Notes: generated by a model not told the origin, from the letters alone. A stretch of 64,000 bases of DNA from Collinsella sp. (GCA_031294825.1 JAUMPM010000018.1:144584-208583), one strand, 5' to 3'; counted from the stretch's first letter, positions 15,901 through 25,547 are shown. Numbers and translations: made by a program.

Positions 15901-17325
15901 CTATGCGAATGGCTCGTCCTGCTGTATGGGAAACGTCACCGTAATGGTGGTTCCCACGCCCAACTCGCTCGACAGATCGAGCGTGGCGTGATGATACAGG
16001 GCCGCATGCTTGACAATGGCAAGCCCCAGACCGGTTCCGCCGCGTGCCTTGGACCTACTCTTGTCCACGCGATAGAACCGCTCAAATACCTTGCCCTGTT
16101 CTTCAGGCGCGATACCGATTCCCGTGTCGGCGACCGCAAGGAACGGATGGCCTTCGTCGTTGGTGCCGCACTGCAGCGTAACCGTACCGCCGGGTCGATT
16201 GTAGCGGATGGCGTTGCTTGCCAGATTATAGATGAGCTCGTCAATCAAGCGCGACACGCCCTCGATGACCACAGGCTTGGTCTCATGACTTATCGTCACA
16301 TTCGCCTGACGGGCGACCTGTTCAAGACGCTGCTCGACCGCGTAGATGGCACGCGAGAGCTCAATAGGCTCCGTGGACCCAATGGGCACCGCCTCGCCCT
16401 CAGCTGCACGCTCGGCCTCGTCCAAGTTAGACAGCGTAAGGATATCGTTGACAAGCGCTGCCAAGCGGCCCGCCTCACGATAGATGCGACCGCCAAAGTT
16501 GCGCAGGTCGCCCTCGCCCTCGACCATGCCGTTTGCGATGAGCTCGGCATAGCCCGAAATCGCCGTAAGCGGCGTCTTGAGCTCATGGGTGATATTCGCC
16601 GTGAACTCGCGGCGCATACGGTCGTTGTCCGCCAGCACCGCCATTTGGCGCTTGAGCTCCTGGCGCTGCGACTCAATACGCTCAAGCATGGGGACCATCT
16701 CGGCATAGGCGTGCTCATAGCTACGGCGTGGGTGGTCCAAATCCACCTCTTGCAAAGGCGCGATGATGGCACGGGACTCGCGGCGCGCCATAAAAAACGA
16801 GAGTACCGCACCCGCTGCTGCGATAAGCAGCATCGGCGCCACCATCGACAGCAAAATCGCCGCAACGCCAGGCTGGGCCTGCGCCAAGCGGACAACCTGG
16901 CCGTTATCAAGGGCGACGGCGCGATACAGCATAATCTCGTCGAGCGTAGAGCTTGCGCGCTCCGCGGAACCCGAACCACTCTCAAAGGCCTCGATGACCT
17001 CGGGGCGATCGCCATGGTTGGGCAGTGTGGAAGGCGACGCCTCGTTGTCGTAGGCAACCGATCCATCCTTGTTAATCAGCGTGATGCGCAAGTCCTCTCG
17101 ATCGAGGCTACGCAAGAACGGGATGGGCTCCTGCTGCTCGTCGAGGGCGGCAGCAATGAGCTCGGTTTCTTGCGCCAGGTTGGCACTCGTGGCATCCGCC
17201 AAGGTGTTTTGCACAAAGAACGCACCCAGCACCGTAAACGCCACGATAACCGCCATGGCGCAGACAAAGATCGTCACAAAAACGCGGTGCGACAGCGTAT
17301 GTTTTCCCTGGGGGGCGAAGACCAC
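15901..17325 (-). CDS. phoR: Sensor histidine kinase, PhoR type
   Basis: 474-residue membrane kinase. It has a first helix near 16-37 (FVTIFVCAMAVIVAFTVLGAFFV), an external sensor of about 115 residues, a second helix near 155-178 (ILLSMVAPMLLIAAAGAVLSFFMA), a linker, HisKA with FTANITHELKTPLTAISGYAEL (phospho-acceptor His near 245) and an HATPase domain with N-box NLASNAIRYNRPGG, DTGIGIAPEEQGKVFERFYRVD and GGTGLGLAIVKH. It starts with GTG at 17325, preceded by GGAGGAG in the end of the regulator gene, so the two are coupled. The PhoR assignment rests on domain order and on pstB nearby; it probably senses phosphate limitation. Confidence 0.85.
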   Translation of the reverse strand: MVFAPQGKHTLSHRVFVTIFVCAMAVIVAFTVLGAFFVQNTLADATSANLAQETELIAAALDEQQEPIPFLRSLDREDLRITLINKDGSVAYDNEASPSTLPNHGDRPEVIEAFESGSGSAERASSTLDEIMLYRAVALDNGQVVRLAQAQPGVAAILLSMVAPMLLIAAAGAVLSFFMARRESRAIIAPLQEVDLDHPRRSYEHAYAEMVPMLERIESQRQELKRQMAVLADNDRMRREFTANITHELKTPLTAISGYAELIANGMVEGEGDLRNFGGRIYREAGRLAALVNDILTLSNLDEAERAAEGEAVPIGSTEPIELSRAIYAVEQRLEQVARQANVTISHETKPVVIEGVSRLIDELIYNLASNAIRYNRPGGTVTLQCGTNDEGHPFLAVADTGIGIAPEEQGKVFERFYRVDKSRSKARGGTGLGLAIVKHAALYHHATLDLSSELGVGTTITVTFPIQQDEPFA

Positions 17326-17328
17326 GGG

Positions 17329-18057
17329 TTACTCCTCCGATGCGGTGGCCGCGGTGTCGTCACCTTCGGCACCATCACCGGCAGAAGGCTCGGCCAAGCG
17401 GTAGCCCACGCCGCGCACGGTCTCGATGGCGCTGGCATGCTCGCCCAGTTTTTGGCGAAGCGTCTGCACGTGCACGTCAACGGTGCGCGAACCGCCGTCG
17501 AAGTCCCAGCCCCACACGCTCTGCAGCAACGACTCGCGGGTAAAGACCACGCCGGGCTTGCGCATGAGGTACTCGAGCAGGTCGAACTCGCGCAGGGTGA
17601 GCTTAAGCGACTCGCCGGCAACAGTCACCTCACGATGGCTGGGCGAGAGCACGATGTCGCCCACGCTGAGCACATCGCTTGCCTGTTTGACCATGCCGCC
17701 GCGACGCAGCAGTGCGCGGCAGCGGCTGGCGAGCTCCATGAGCGAGAAGGGTTTAGTCAGGTAATCGTCGGCACCGCCATCGAGCGCCATCACCTTGTCG
17801 AGCTCGGTATCCTTGGCGGTAAGCATCATGATGGGCACCGTCGCCGTCAGGCGATCGGCACGCAGTCGGCGCATAATCGCCAAACCATCGGTATCGGGCA
17901 GCATGATGTCGAGCAGGACAGCATCGGGCACCCGTCGCGCCACGGCAGCCTTAAACTCACCGTCGCACGAAAAGCCTTCGGCCTCGATCCCCTGCTTGCG
18001 CAGCGCATAGACCGTCAAATCCCTGATGTTGTCATCGTCCTCGACGTAATAGATCAT
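17329..18057 (-). CDS. phoB: Response regulator, PhoB/OmpR type
   Basis: 242-residue two-domain DNA-binding regulator. The receiver domain has the acidic pocket E6-D9 (VEDDDN), phospho-acceptor D50 in LLDIMLPD, and K102 in YLTKPFSL. The C-terminal winged helix contains LTLREFDLLEYLMRKPGVVFTRESLLQSVWG and VDVHVQTLRQKLG with RGVGYRLAEP. ATG 18057 is chosen because AAAGGGG lies seven bases upstream. Coupled to the kinase gene downstream; pstB is 64 bp upstream on the same strand. Confidence 0.88.
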   Translation of the reverse strand: MIYYVEDDDNIRDLTVYALRKQGIEAEGFSCDGEFKAAVARRVPDAVLLDIMLPDTDGLAIMRRLRADRLTATVPIMMLTAKDTELDKVMALDGGADDYLTKPFSLMELASRCRALLRRGGMVKQASDVLSVGDIVLSPSHREVTVAGESLKLTLREFDLLEYLMRKPGVVFTRESLLQSVWGWDFDGGSRTVDVHVQTLRQKLGEHASAIETVRGVGYRLAEPSAGDGAEGDDTAATASEE

Positions 18058-18121
18058 GTTGAACCCCTTTGCGGCCGGCATGACCGCATCTTAACCCTAA
18101 AGGTACCTTTACTAGATGGTA

Positions 18122-18997
<876 letters not shown>

Positions 18998-19100
18998 ACC
19001 GCATACCTCCACATCGATATCAATTCAGCAGTATCGATAGTAGAAATCGCGGCTCATATGCACGTGAGCGCATTGTCAAGTGTTTGTAAGGGCACGTTGG

Positions 19101-20339
19101 CTATGCGGCGGGCAGCTCGATGGTGAATATCGTGTGTTCGGGCGTCGATTCACATGCAACGGTACCACCGTGTGCCGCGATGATCTCCTTGGCAATAGCA
19201 AGGCCCAGACCGGCACCACCGCGATTGGTCGCACGCGCCGCATCCAGGCGATAGAACTTCTCAAAGATCACCTTGAGCTTAGCCGCAGGGATAGGATCGC
19301 CCTGATTGATAAAGCGCACGCGCACGCCGCCATCGTCTTGGCGCCCGGCCTCAATCGTGATAGTCGAGCCCTCATAGCTATAGGCAATAGCGTTTTTCAT
19401 GATGTTGTTGAACACGCGAGCTATTTTGTCGCCATCCACGAGCACCGTCAGGTCCTCGCGAATATCAACTTGGACTTCCTTATGCTGCTCGTTGAGGATG
19501 GGATAGAACTCATCAGCCACCTGAGCCAGCAGCAACCCCAGATCAACATACCCGCGCGTGAGCACGATATCGTGGAAGTCAAAGCGCGTGATATCGAAGA
19601 ACTCTTCGATGAGCGCATCGAGCCGGTGCGCCTTGTCGAGCGCCACGCCCGTAAAGTGCGCACGTTGCTCAACCGGCAGCTCGGGAGCCTCTTGCAGCAG
19701 CGAAAGATAGCCCACCACACTGGCAAGCGGGGTGCGTAGGTCATGTGCCAAGTACGTGACCAGATCGTCCTTGCGATGCGACTCGTCACGCAGAGCTTGC
19801 TGCACCTTGCGCTCACGGTCACGCACGCGGTTAAGGGCGCCCTCGACCTCCAAGAAGTCGCCGTCGATGTTGTCCCAGGTGTTGGGGTGATCGATCAGGC
19901 GATCTTGAATACGAGCGGCCAGCACACAATCGGCATGCTGCTCGCCCTGCTCGTAGCCCTGGTAGTACAGGGCGCGGCCACACAAGAACAGCACGCACGC
20001 GGCAAGCGCCAGCACAAAGCCAAGCATGTTGAATACAAAGCCGGCATCGAACAGCACCGGCCCTTCGATGCCGCCGAGCGCCATGGCGCCAATCGCCAAC
20101 GTCATGGCCCACGCGGCGCCGCCAATCACCACGCAGCGGCACACGATCTCAAATCGATCGATCAGCAAAAAGCCGACAAGCAGCACCGCCAAGATTCCGA
20201 CGATGTTGTCGATGCCAATCAGCAGCAGGCTCAGCAAAAAGAGCAGCACCGTTGCGAGCGCGCGGTTGTCGACGACCGACCTCACGTATTCAAAGAGCCG
20301 ATCGGGCACCTCGAACGCTTGCCTATCGTCTTTTGTCAT
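19101..20339 (-). CDS. Sensor histidine kinase, VanS-like
   Basis: 412-residue kinase. Hydrophobic segments near 30-75 and 80-140 give about four helices, with hardly any external sensor. HisKA is DLVTYLAHDLRTPLASVVGYLSLL. The HATPase has NNIMKNAIAYSYEGSTI, INQGDPIPAAKLKVIFEKFYRLD and GGAGLGLAIAKEIIAAHGG. The phrase YLAHDLRTPLASVVGYL is typical of VanS-group kinases. ATG 20339 has GAGGA upstream, and the cognate regulator ends 26 bases before it. Glycopeptide or cell-wall stress is a reasonable but unproven signal. Confidence 0.82.
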   Translation of the reverse strand: MTKDDRQAFEVPDRLFEYVRSVVDNRALATVLLFLLSLLLIGIDNIVGILAVLLVGFLLIDRFEIVCRCVVIGGAAWAMTLAIGAMALGGIEGPVLFDAGFVFNMLGFVLALAACVLFLCGRALYYQGYEQGEQHADCVLAARIQDRLIDHPNTWDNIDGDFLEVEGALNRVRDRERKVQQALRDESHRKDDLVTYLAHDLRTPLASVVGYLSLLQEAPELPVEQRAHFTGVALDKAHRLDALIEEFFDITRFDFHDIVLTRGYVDLGLLLAQVADEFYPILNEQHKEVQVDIREDLTVLVDGDKIARVFNNIMKNAIAYSYEGSTITIEAGRQDDGGVRVRFINQGDPIPAAKLKVIFEKFYRLDAARATNRGGAGLGLAIAKEIIAAHGGTVACESTPEHTIFTIELPAA

Positions 20340-20365
20340 ATCAAGATCCTCACAAGCGAAAAGCG

Positions 20366-21061
20366 TTATTCGATGATGTAGCCGACGCCCCAGACGTTTT
20401 TGATAAAGCGTGGCTTTTGTGCGTCGTCGCCAATCTTTTCGCGCAAGTGGCGAATATGCACCATCACCGTATTGTTGGAGCCGGGCATAAAGTCCTCGTT
20501 CCACACCGCGCGGAACAGGTCCTCCACGGCCACCACGCTGCCGCGATGCTCGACCAGATACAGCAAGATTGAATACTCGGTGGGCGTGAGGCGAACCGGT
20601 GAACCGTCCACTGTCACGGAACGAGCATCGCGGTTGATCTCCAAGCCGTCGAGCTGAATGGTCGGCGACTCGGCCGCCTGTGCACGGCTACCGTAGCTGG
20701 TGTAGCGGCGAAGCTGAGCGTGCACGCGCGCGATGAGCTCCAGCGGACGGAACGGCTTAACCACGTAATCGTCCGCGCCAAGCGAAAGGCCCTCGATCTT
20801 GTCTTGCTGGGCATCGCGCGCCGTCAGCATGATCACAGGATAGGTATGGCTGGAACGGATCGTACGCAGCAGCTCAAACCCATCGATATCGGGCAGCATG
20901 ACATCCAGCAGCGCCAGATCGAACTCCTGCTCCAAGATTGCCTTGGCCGCATCGGCCCCGCTATAGGCAATCTGGACATCAAAGCCCTCTTTTGTAAGGT
21001 AGATACCAACCAAGTCGGCGATGGCCTTTTCGTCATCAACTACCAAAATGCGCTCGTTCAT
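20366..21061 (-). CDS. Response regulator, VanR-like (OmpR family)
   Basis: 231-residue regulator. The receiver has ILVVDDEKAIADLV, D53 in LLDVMLPDIDGF and K102 in VKPFRPLELIARV. The winged helix has LTPTEYSILLYLVEHRGSVV, SNNTVMVHIRHLREKIGDD and a VWGVGYIIE end. Several stretches (ADLVxxYL, HTYPVIMLTARD, ADDYVVKPFRPLELIARVxAQLRRY) follow VanR closely as I know that family. ATG has GAGAGGAG upstream, and CATAAT near 21083 may be its -10. It is divergent from a D,D-carboxypeptidase gene 197 bp away, a likely target. No vanH, vanA or vanX homologues are present. Confidence 0.83.
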   Translation of the reverse strand: MNERILVVDDEKAIADLVGIYLTKEGFDVQIAYSGADAAKAILEQEFDLALLDVMLPDIDGFELLRTIRSSHTYPVIMLTARDAQQDKIEGLSLGADDYVVKPFRPLELIARVHAQLRRYTSYGSRAQAAESPTIQLDGLEINRDARSVTVDGSPVRLTPTEYSILLYLVEHRGSVVAVEDLFRAVWNEDFMPGSNNTVMVHIRHLREKIGDDAQKPRFIKNVWGVGYIIE

Positions 21062-21213
21062 GCGTGCTCCTCTCGCGCTCCATTATGCCCGAGGCGACGC
21101 ATGCCACACACAACAAGCGTGGGTGATTAAGTCGGCCTTAAGCACCCTTGTGCCCGTTCGGGCGCGGATGTGGGCCACGCACGCACGCGATGATCGCCGA
21201 CGCCGGCAAACGA

Positions 21214-21219
21214 TATACT
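21214..21219 (+). promoter_or_regulatory. Putative -10 box of the D,D-carboxypeptidase gene
   Basis: TATACT, 40 bases before the GTG start used for the carboxypeptidase. No clear -35. Its place inside a longer in-frame extension argues for the downstream start. Confidence 0.4.
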
Positions 21220-21258
21220 CTAGTTCCAGAAGAGACCATCCCGTCGAAAGCGAAATCC

Positions 21259-22599
21259 GTGAAGTCCCTCACCTCTTTTGCAAAGCGCTCAGCCCAGCTT
21301 GCCGCCGGCTTTGTCTGCGCTATCGCCCTTGCCGCTGGCGTGCCCACCGTCGCCGGCGCCCAAGTGCTCACGACCGACAATGTTTGCGGCAAAACCGCCG
21401 ATGCGCGCGGCATCACGGCCGAAAACCTGCCCGATATCGATGCGACCAATGCCCTCGTCATGGGCAAAGACGGCACCGTCTACTATGCCCGTGGCGCCGA
21501 TGAGCAGGTCAAGATCGCCTCGATCACCAAGGTCATGACCGCAATCCTAACCGTCGAGAATTGCAAGATGGACGAGAAGGTCACGGTAAGCAACGCCGCA
21601 GCCACCGTGGGCAATTCGACCGCCGGCTTGCTCGAAGGCGACAAGCTTACCGTGGAGCAGGCGCTGCGCGGCCTGATGATTCCCTCGGGCAACGACGCCG
21701 CCATCGTGCTCGCCGAATATGTGGGCAAGAAGATCGACCCTAAGACCAAAGACGCCGAGGCCACCTTTGTGAAGGCCATGAACGAGCGCGCTAAGAAGCT
21801 CGGCTGTACCGGTACGCTTTTTGAAAACCCGCATGGTCTGGACTTTGATGAGTGGGCTGGCGATATGCACTCAACCGCACATGACGTGGCGCTGATGATG
21901 CAGGAGGCCATGAAAAACGACACGATCCGCGAGGTCGTAGCGAGCGAGGATTCCTGGATCGAGGTCACGGGCGCCGACGGCACCGACCATTCGCATTCCA
22001 TGGACACGCATAACTATTTGCTGGGCCAAGATGGCAACATCGGCGGCAAGACCGGCACCACCGACGACGCGGGCTATTGCTTTACGAGTGCCTACAACCG
22101 CGATGGCGACGAGATCTACACCGTCGTTTTGAACTCCACCACCACCGACCAGCGCTTTACCGATACCGCAACCCTTGCCAATTGGTACTACGGTCACAAG
22201 GTGACGGTCGCGATCGCCAACACGCAGGAAAAGACCGCCAACGGCAACCCGCTTATGGCGCGCATTGGCCAAACCGACTGGACGGATAAGACGATCGACG
22301 CCACACTCGCCGATCCTACGGCGCAAGCGACCGTGTTTTCCCTTGCCGGCGAGGTGACCGAAAAGGTTAGCCACGACGATCTTTCGGGCACGGTGCATGT
22401 GGGCGACAAGGTGGGCAGCGTTACGCTCAAGCAGGACGGCACCAAGATCGCCGTCATGGACCTGGTTGCCGACGAGGAAGGGGCAGGGCCGAATCCCATT
22501 GAGTGGCTCCTTGTGAAGCTCGACCGCCTGGGCCGCCGCATCGACAACCGCCCGCTCACAGCCGAGAGCGAGACCGTAGCCAAGGCACCCGAGGTGTAA
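21259..22599 (+). CDS. Serine-type D-Ala-D-Ala carboxypeptidase (peptidase S11, PBP5-like)
   Basis: 446 residues from GTG. Exported low-molecular-weight penicillin-binding protein that trims the terminal D-Ala from peptidoglycan stem peptides. Signal peptide of about 35 residues (LAAGFVCAIALAAGVPTVAGA). The active-site triad of the family is clear: ASITK (nucleophile Ser and Lys), SGNDAA (SxN) and GGKTGTT (KTG). A C-terminal PBP5_C beta domain follows, and the end PIEWLLVKLDRLGRR could be an amphipathic membrane anchor. The start is uncertain: ATG 21190 and ATG 21148 are in frame but precede the likely -10. Divergent from the VanR/VanS-like pair. Confidence 0.88.
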   Translation: MKSLTSFAKRSAQLAAGFVCAIALAAGVPTVAGAQVLTTDNVCGKTADARGITAENLPDIDATNALVMGKDGTVYYARGADEQVKIASITKVMTAILTVENCKMDEKVTVSNAAATVGNSTAGLLEGDKLTVEQALRGLMIPSGNDAAIVLAEYVGKKIDPKTKDAEATFVKAMNERAKKLGCTGTLFENPHGLDFDEWAGDMHSTAHDVALMMQEAMKNDTIREVVASEDSWIEVTGADGTDHSHSMDTHNYLLGQDGNIGGKTGTTDDAGYCFTSAYNRDGDEIYTVVLNSTTTDQRFTDTATLANWYYGHKVTVAIANTQEKTANGNPLMARIGQTDWTDKTIDATLADPTAQATVFSLAGEVTEKVSHDDLSGTVHVGDKVGSVTLKQDGTKIAVMDLVADEEGAGPNPIEWLLVKLDRLGRRIDNRPLTAESETVAKAPEV

Positions 22600-22623
22600 G
22601 GTCGAAGAACAATACACTCGCTG

Positions 22624-22656
22624 AAAGGAGGCGTCCAACGGGGCGCCTCCTTTTTT
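22624..22656 (+). terminator. Terminator of the D,D-carboxypeptidase gene
   Basis: AAAGGAGGCG / CGCCTCCTTT around a 10-base loop, running into TTTTTT. Strong intrinsic terminator. Confidence 0.93.
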
Positions 22657-22674
22657 GAGGGTTCGAATCCCCAG
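22657..22674 (+). repeat. Remnant of a tRNA-associated element (inverted T-arm end)
   Basis: GAGGGTTCGAATCCCCAG matches the right end of the element at 22749-22873 and reads as a tRNA-Ser T-arm on the strand opposite to the tRNA gene. Only the last 18 bases remain. Confidence 0.55.
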
Positions 22675-22693
22675 TTAACATTCTCCTAATCAA

Positions 22694-22718
22694 AAAAGGG
22701 CCCTGAATGGGACCCTTC
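22694..22718 (-). terminator. Duplicated tRNA-Ser terminator (distal copy)
   Basis: AAGGGCCC / GGGACCCTT hairpin with a T-run on the minus strand. It is the twin of the terminator at 22886-22909, differing in the loop. Confidence 0.7.
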
Positions 22719-22730
22719 TTTCAATTCATA

Positions 22731-22748
22731 CTGGCGGAGAGCTGGGGA
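22731..22748 (-). pseudogene. Truncated tRNA-Ser: acceptor 3' strand and half T-arm only
   Basis: On the minus strand TCCCCAGCTCTCCGCCAG repeats the 3' end of the intact tRNA-Ser at 22923-23013, including the CCA. The T-loop and everything 5' of it are replaced by the palindromic element at 22749. It cannot form a tRNA. Confidence 0.8.
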
Positions 22749-22873
22749 TGTCCGGGCATGCTACGCATGCCCTCCGGCTTCAAAGCCTGGCGGCTTTTCG
22801 CCCACGGGCTACAAACGCTTTCGCGTTTGCTTAACGCCCGTGCCCTCTCGGGTTCGAATCCCCAGCGCCCTTT
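22749..22873 (-). mobile_element. tRNA-targeting palindromic element, tRNA-Ser copy
   Basis: About 120 bp of nested palindromes with no reading frame. On the plus strand: GGGCATGC / GCATGCCC, GGCTT / AAGCC, GGCG / CGCC, and a two-step stem ACGGGC, AAACGC-TTTC-GCGTTT, GCCCGT. It ends in GGGTTCGAATCCCCAGC, which is a T-arm matching tRNA-Ser but on the opposite strand. Related elements lie at 25731 (Arg) and 37325 (Phe). The mobile nature is inference from the repeated architecture; no transposase or integrase is present. Confidence 0.6.
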
Positions 22874-22885
22874 CTCGATAATAAA

Positions 22886-22909
22886 AAAGGGCCCCCGATG
22901 GGACCCTTC
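22886..22909 (-). terminator. tRNA-Ser terminator (proximal copy)
   Basis: AAGGGCCC / GGGACCCTT with TTTTTTATT after it on the minus strand, 14 bases past the tRNA-Ser CCA. Confidence 0.8.
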
Positions 22910-22922
22910 TTTAAAGTTAAAC

Positions 22923-23013
22923 TGGCGGAGAGCTGGGGATTCGAACCCCAGATGCCCTTTTGGGGCATACTCGCTTAGCAGGCGAGCACCTTCGGCCTCT
23001 CGGTCAGCTCTCC
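22923..23013 (-). tRNA. tRNA-Ser (anticodon GCT)
   Basis: 91 bases with an encoded CCA. Acceptor GGAGAGC / GCTCTCC, discriminator G, anticodon stem TCGCC-TGCTAA-loop with GCT, a long variable arm (TATGCCCCAAAAGGGCAT) typical of class II tRNA, and T-arm CTGGGGTTCGAATCCCCAG. Reads AGC/AGU codons. Its 3' end is duplicated downstream (see 22731 and 22749). Confidence 0.95.
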
Positions 23014-23105
23014 GTAACAGCCGTTCTATAGTAACCAAACAGCCAAGGATGGGCAAGAGGAAATTTTCTAATTGCCTAGCATCCTTTCCTCCTTGGAAGC
23101 TTCGC

Positions 23106-25547
23106 CTACCCCAGTGAGCGGTTGAGGGAGCCGAGTTCATCGTTGCCCATGGTGCGCCACATTTGGAAGATGCAGCCACGCGCCAGGAAAAAGAAGCCGT
23201 TGTCGACCAACTGCACGGCAGCATCCGCCAGCTGGTTGGTCACGGCGGGCACTGGCGGCAACTCGAGTCCAGCCTTGCGGATGGTCTCGACCGCTTCCTC
23301 GAACGTCGGAGGCTCGCTGACGCCCATCTCGTTCATAAGGCCCTGCATTTCTTCCAGCGCGCTGCTGCCCGACTCCTCGCCGCGCGGCACCAGACGGTAA
23401 CAAGCCAGCGCCAGGTCGAGCTGATCGCAATTCCAATAGGCAAACGCCAAGCGATAGAATAGGTAGCCGATTGCAGATCGATCGCTGGCAATACGTAGGC
23501 CGTGGCGCGCCACCTCGATAATCTCGTCAAAGCGCTCCAGACGCGCAAGCACGTTGATGAGCGCAAAGTGCGATTGCATGGACGAGCGCGCCAGATCGTA
23601 AAGATGGCGCACTTCGGGCAGTGCTCGTTCAAAGTCCTCTTGCTCGGCGTAAAAGCTGCAGATCTCGTGCTGGGCAAAGTACAGCGCATCGGGCGCACGA
23701 AGGATCCGCACAGAGCGGTCTTCTTCCAACACCGGTAGCACCATGCGCACCAGCTGGTTATCGCAAAACTGCGTTTGAACCGGACCTGTCGCCAAAAGCT
23801 CGGCGACGGCGCACTTAGCCTCCAACTCCTCGACAAGACGGGAAAAGCCTTCAAAAGCACCTGTACGGTCGACTTTTGTCTGCTCGCGCAATTCAACAAC
23901 ACGGGCCACGTATGGGTCGTCGTCCTCTTCCATGACCTCCAACTCGTCAGCCGTATCGGCAAGCAGCAGATCGCGCAGCGCCGGCGGCAGCGTGCGATGG
24001 TCATCACGCGGACGAGCATGAACCTCCGCAGGCTCAATCGTCTCCGGAGCGGTTGACTCATACGCCTCAAGCACACGCTTGCACGGCATATCGTCCATGT
24101 CCATGCTCTCAAGATCCTTGGCGACAGGCACGCAATCGGCCAGATAGGCCGCGCGCCCAAAGAAATACGTTGCGACAACGCGCTCGCCCTGCTCACTGTC
24201 GGGAGCAGCAATCTGCACATAGCAGCGCGTGATGCAGGCGCCCGCGGCAAAACACGCTGCCGCAAGTGTGAGTGCCACGCGCGCATCGTGCTCCGCGGCC
24301 CAGATCGCACGCGTGTCCTCGTCCAGCTCGCGCCAGGCGTCATCTTGGGCGTCGTATTCACGTTGCGGCATGGCATCCACGACAGAGTGCCCAAACCGAA
24401 CGAGCATAATCCCCTCGGCAACGTTTGCCCGATAGGTATAGTCGAGCCGCGTGACCACGTTGAGCGCCTCAACGATTCGCGCAAAACGCGTGCGCACGTC
24501 CCACTCGCCGCCCGGCTGGCACGAAACCGTTCCCGGCTTGGCCCACGGGTTATCGCTCGAAGCCGTATCGAGCAGTCGGGGAACATCGTTGGTCGTCTTG
24601 GCGATATGCCACGCATCAAAGAGCGCGCAGCCCTCAAGGCTCGGCGAGGATGCCGCGGGGGCCAATCCGGCCCCGATGCGCTCAAGGATGCCGGAGAGGC
24701 GGTTGAGACGGCACTCGATGGCAAGCAGCATGTCAATCTCGTCCTGGTCCAACAGGCTACGATCAAAATTGAGATAGAAAATCTTTGAGCTATCAATGCG
24801 AGCCAGGCTCATCTCGGACTTGGCAGCGATGGTGCGCAGGCGGGGCAAGTCAATTTCGCTCATAAGGGCGGCGGCATAGCGCTCGATACCGCTCGGATTC
24901 TCGGCATGGTCAACGCGGTAAAGCAGCGTCTCGATAGCATCGGGGAGCGGTGCCGTGTTAAAGCCCAAAAACACCTCGACCGGCTCGGACAACTTTACGA
25001 GCTTGATCTTGTCGACAACGTTTTGCATACCCTCGTCGAGTCCGCCGGCGTCCGCCGTGTTCACAATAGCGCTTTCGGAGTTGGCAAATATCACGTAGCG
25101 CAAGAACATCGAGGCCATGAACTCGCCGTAAGGAAGGGCGCGGGTCGAATTCCATGTCTCGTGGTCGGACTGCTCGCGCATGGGGCCTTCGGGAGAGCCG
25201 GCAGTTTGCGCACACGCGCGCATTGCACCGTTGGCTTCCCTTACCATAATCTCACCAATACCGGAATCCGACTCGTCAAGGACCAGCTCCATGTCGGGAT
25301 CGTTGGGCAGCGGAGCCTCGCTGACGGGGCGGTCCACCTTGTACACCTCACCCGAAACGCTTACGTAGCCCAAAAGCGACACATGACTTTTGCCAACGAA
25401 TTCGACGACATAACAAGATTCATGCTGATCCTCGCCAAAGAGTTTCCAGACCACGCCATATGAGCGTCCCGCAGGCTGCTCGGGCATCGCCGGAAAGCGC
25501 TTCTTGGGATCGAGAAACCTGAGCTTGTATGTCGGACGCTCTGCCAC
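23106..25547 (-). CDS. Large TPR-containing protein of unknown function
   Basis: 813 residues, no signal peptide or membrane helix. I do not recognise the N-terminal two thirds. It opens MAERPTYKLRFLDPKKRFPAMPEQ, has a mixed alpha/beta start (to about 90), then helical stretches. An acidic linker (ELEVMEEDDDPY) lies near 560. From about 580 to 760 there are helix pairs like tetratricopeptide repeats: EICSFYAEQEDFERALPEVRHL, ALINVLARLERFDEIIEVARHG and RLAFAYWNCDQLDLALACYRLV. A scaffold or regulatory role is a guess. GTG 25547 follows AGGGTGA. It stands alone between tRNA-Ser and the tRNA-Arg pair. Confidence 0.75.
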   Translation of the reverse strand: MAERPTYKLRFLDPKKRFPAMPEQPAGRSYGVVWKLFGEDQHESCYVVEFVGKSHVSLLGYVSVSGEVYKVDRPVSEAPLPNDPDMELVLDESDSGIGEIMVREANGAMRACAQTAGSPEGPMREQSDHETWNSTRALPYGEFMASMFLRYVIFANSESAIVNTADAGGLDEGMQNVVDKIKLVKLSEPVEVFLGFNTAPLPDAIETLLYRVDHAENPSGIERYAAALMSEIDLPRLRTIAAKSEMSLARIDSSKIFYLNFDRSLLDQDEIDMLLAIECRLNRLSGILERIGAGLAPAASSPSLEGCALFDAWHIAKTTNDVPRLLDTASSDNPWAKPGTVSCQPGGEWDVRTRFARIVEALNVVTRLDYTYRANVAEGIMLVRFGHSVVDAMPQREYDAQDDAWRELDEDTRAIWAAEHDARVALTLAAACFAAGACITRCYVQIAAPDSEQGERVVATYFFGRAAYLADCVPVAKDLESMDMDDMPCKRVLEAYESTAPETIEPAEVHARPRDDHRTLPPALRDLLLADTADELEVMEEDDDPYVARVVELREQTKVDRTGAFEGFSRLVEELEAKCAVAELLATGPVQTQFCDNQLVRMVLPVLEEDRSVRILRAPDALYFAQHEICSFYAEQEDFERALPEVRHLYDLARSSMQSHFALINVLARLERFDEIIEVARHGLRIASDRSAIGYLFYRLAFAYWNCDQLDLALACYRLVPRGEESGSSALEEMQGLMNEMGVSEPPTFEEAVETIRKAGLELPPVPAVTNQLADAAVQLVDNGFFFLARGCIFQMWRTMGNDELGSLNRSLG

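Noticed and set aside
19101..22599. Vancomycin resistance cluster
   Set aside because: Only the regulator pair is van-like. No vanH, van ligase or vanX, and the carboxypeptidase is an S11 PBP, not VanY.
22657..23013. Integrated prophage or genomic island at tRNA-Ser
   Set aside because: The duplicated tRNA end looks like an attachment site, but the insert is only about 120 bp, without integrase or any gene, and the same is seen at two further tRNAs with different sequences.
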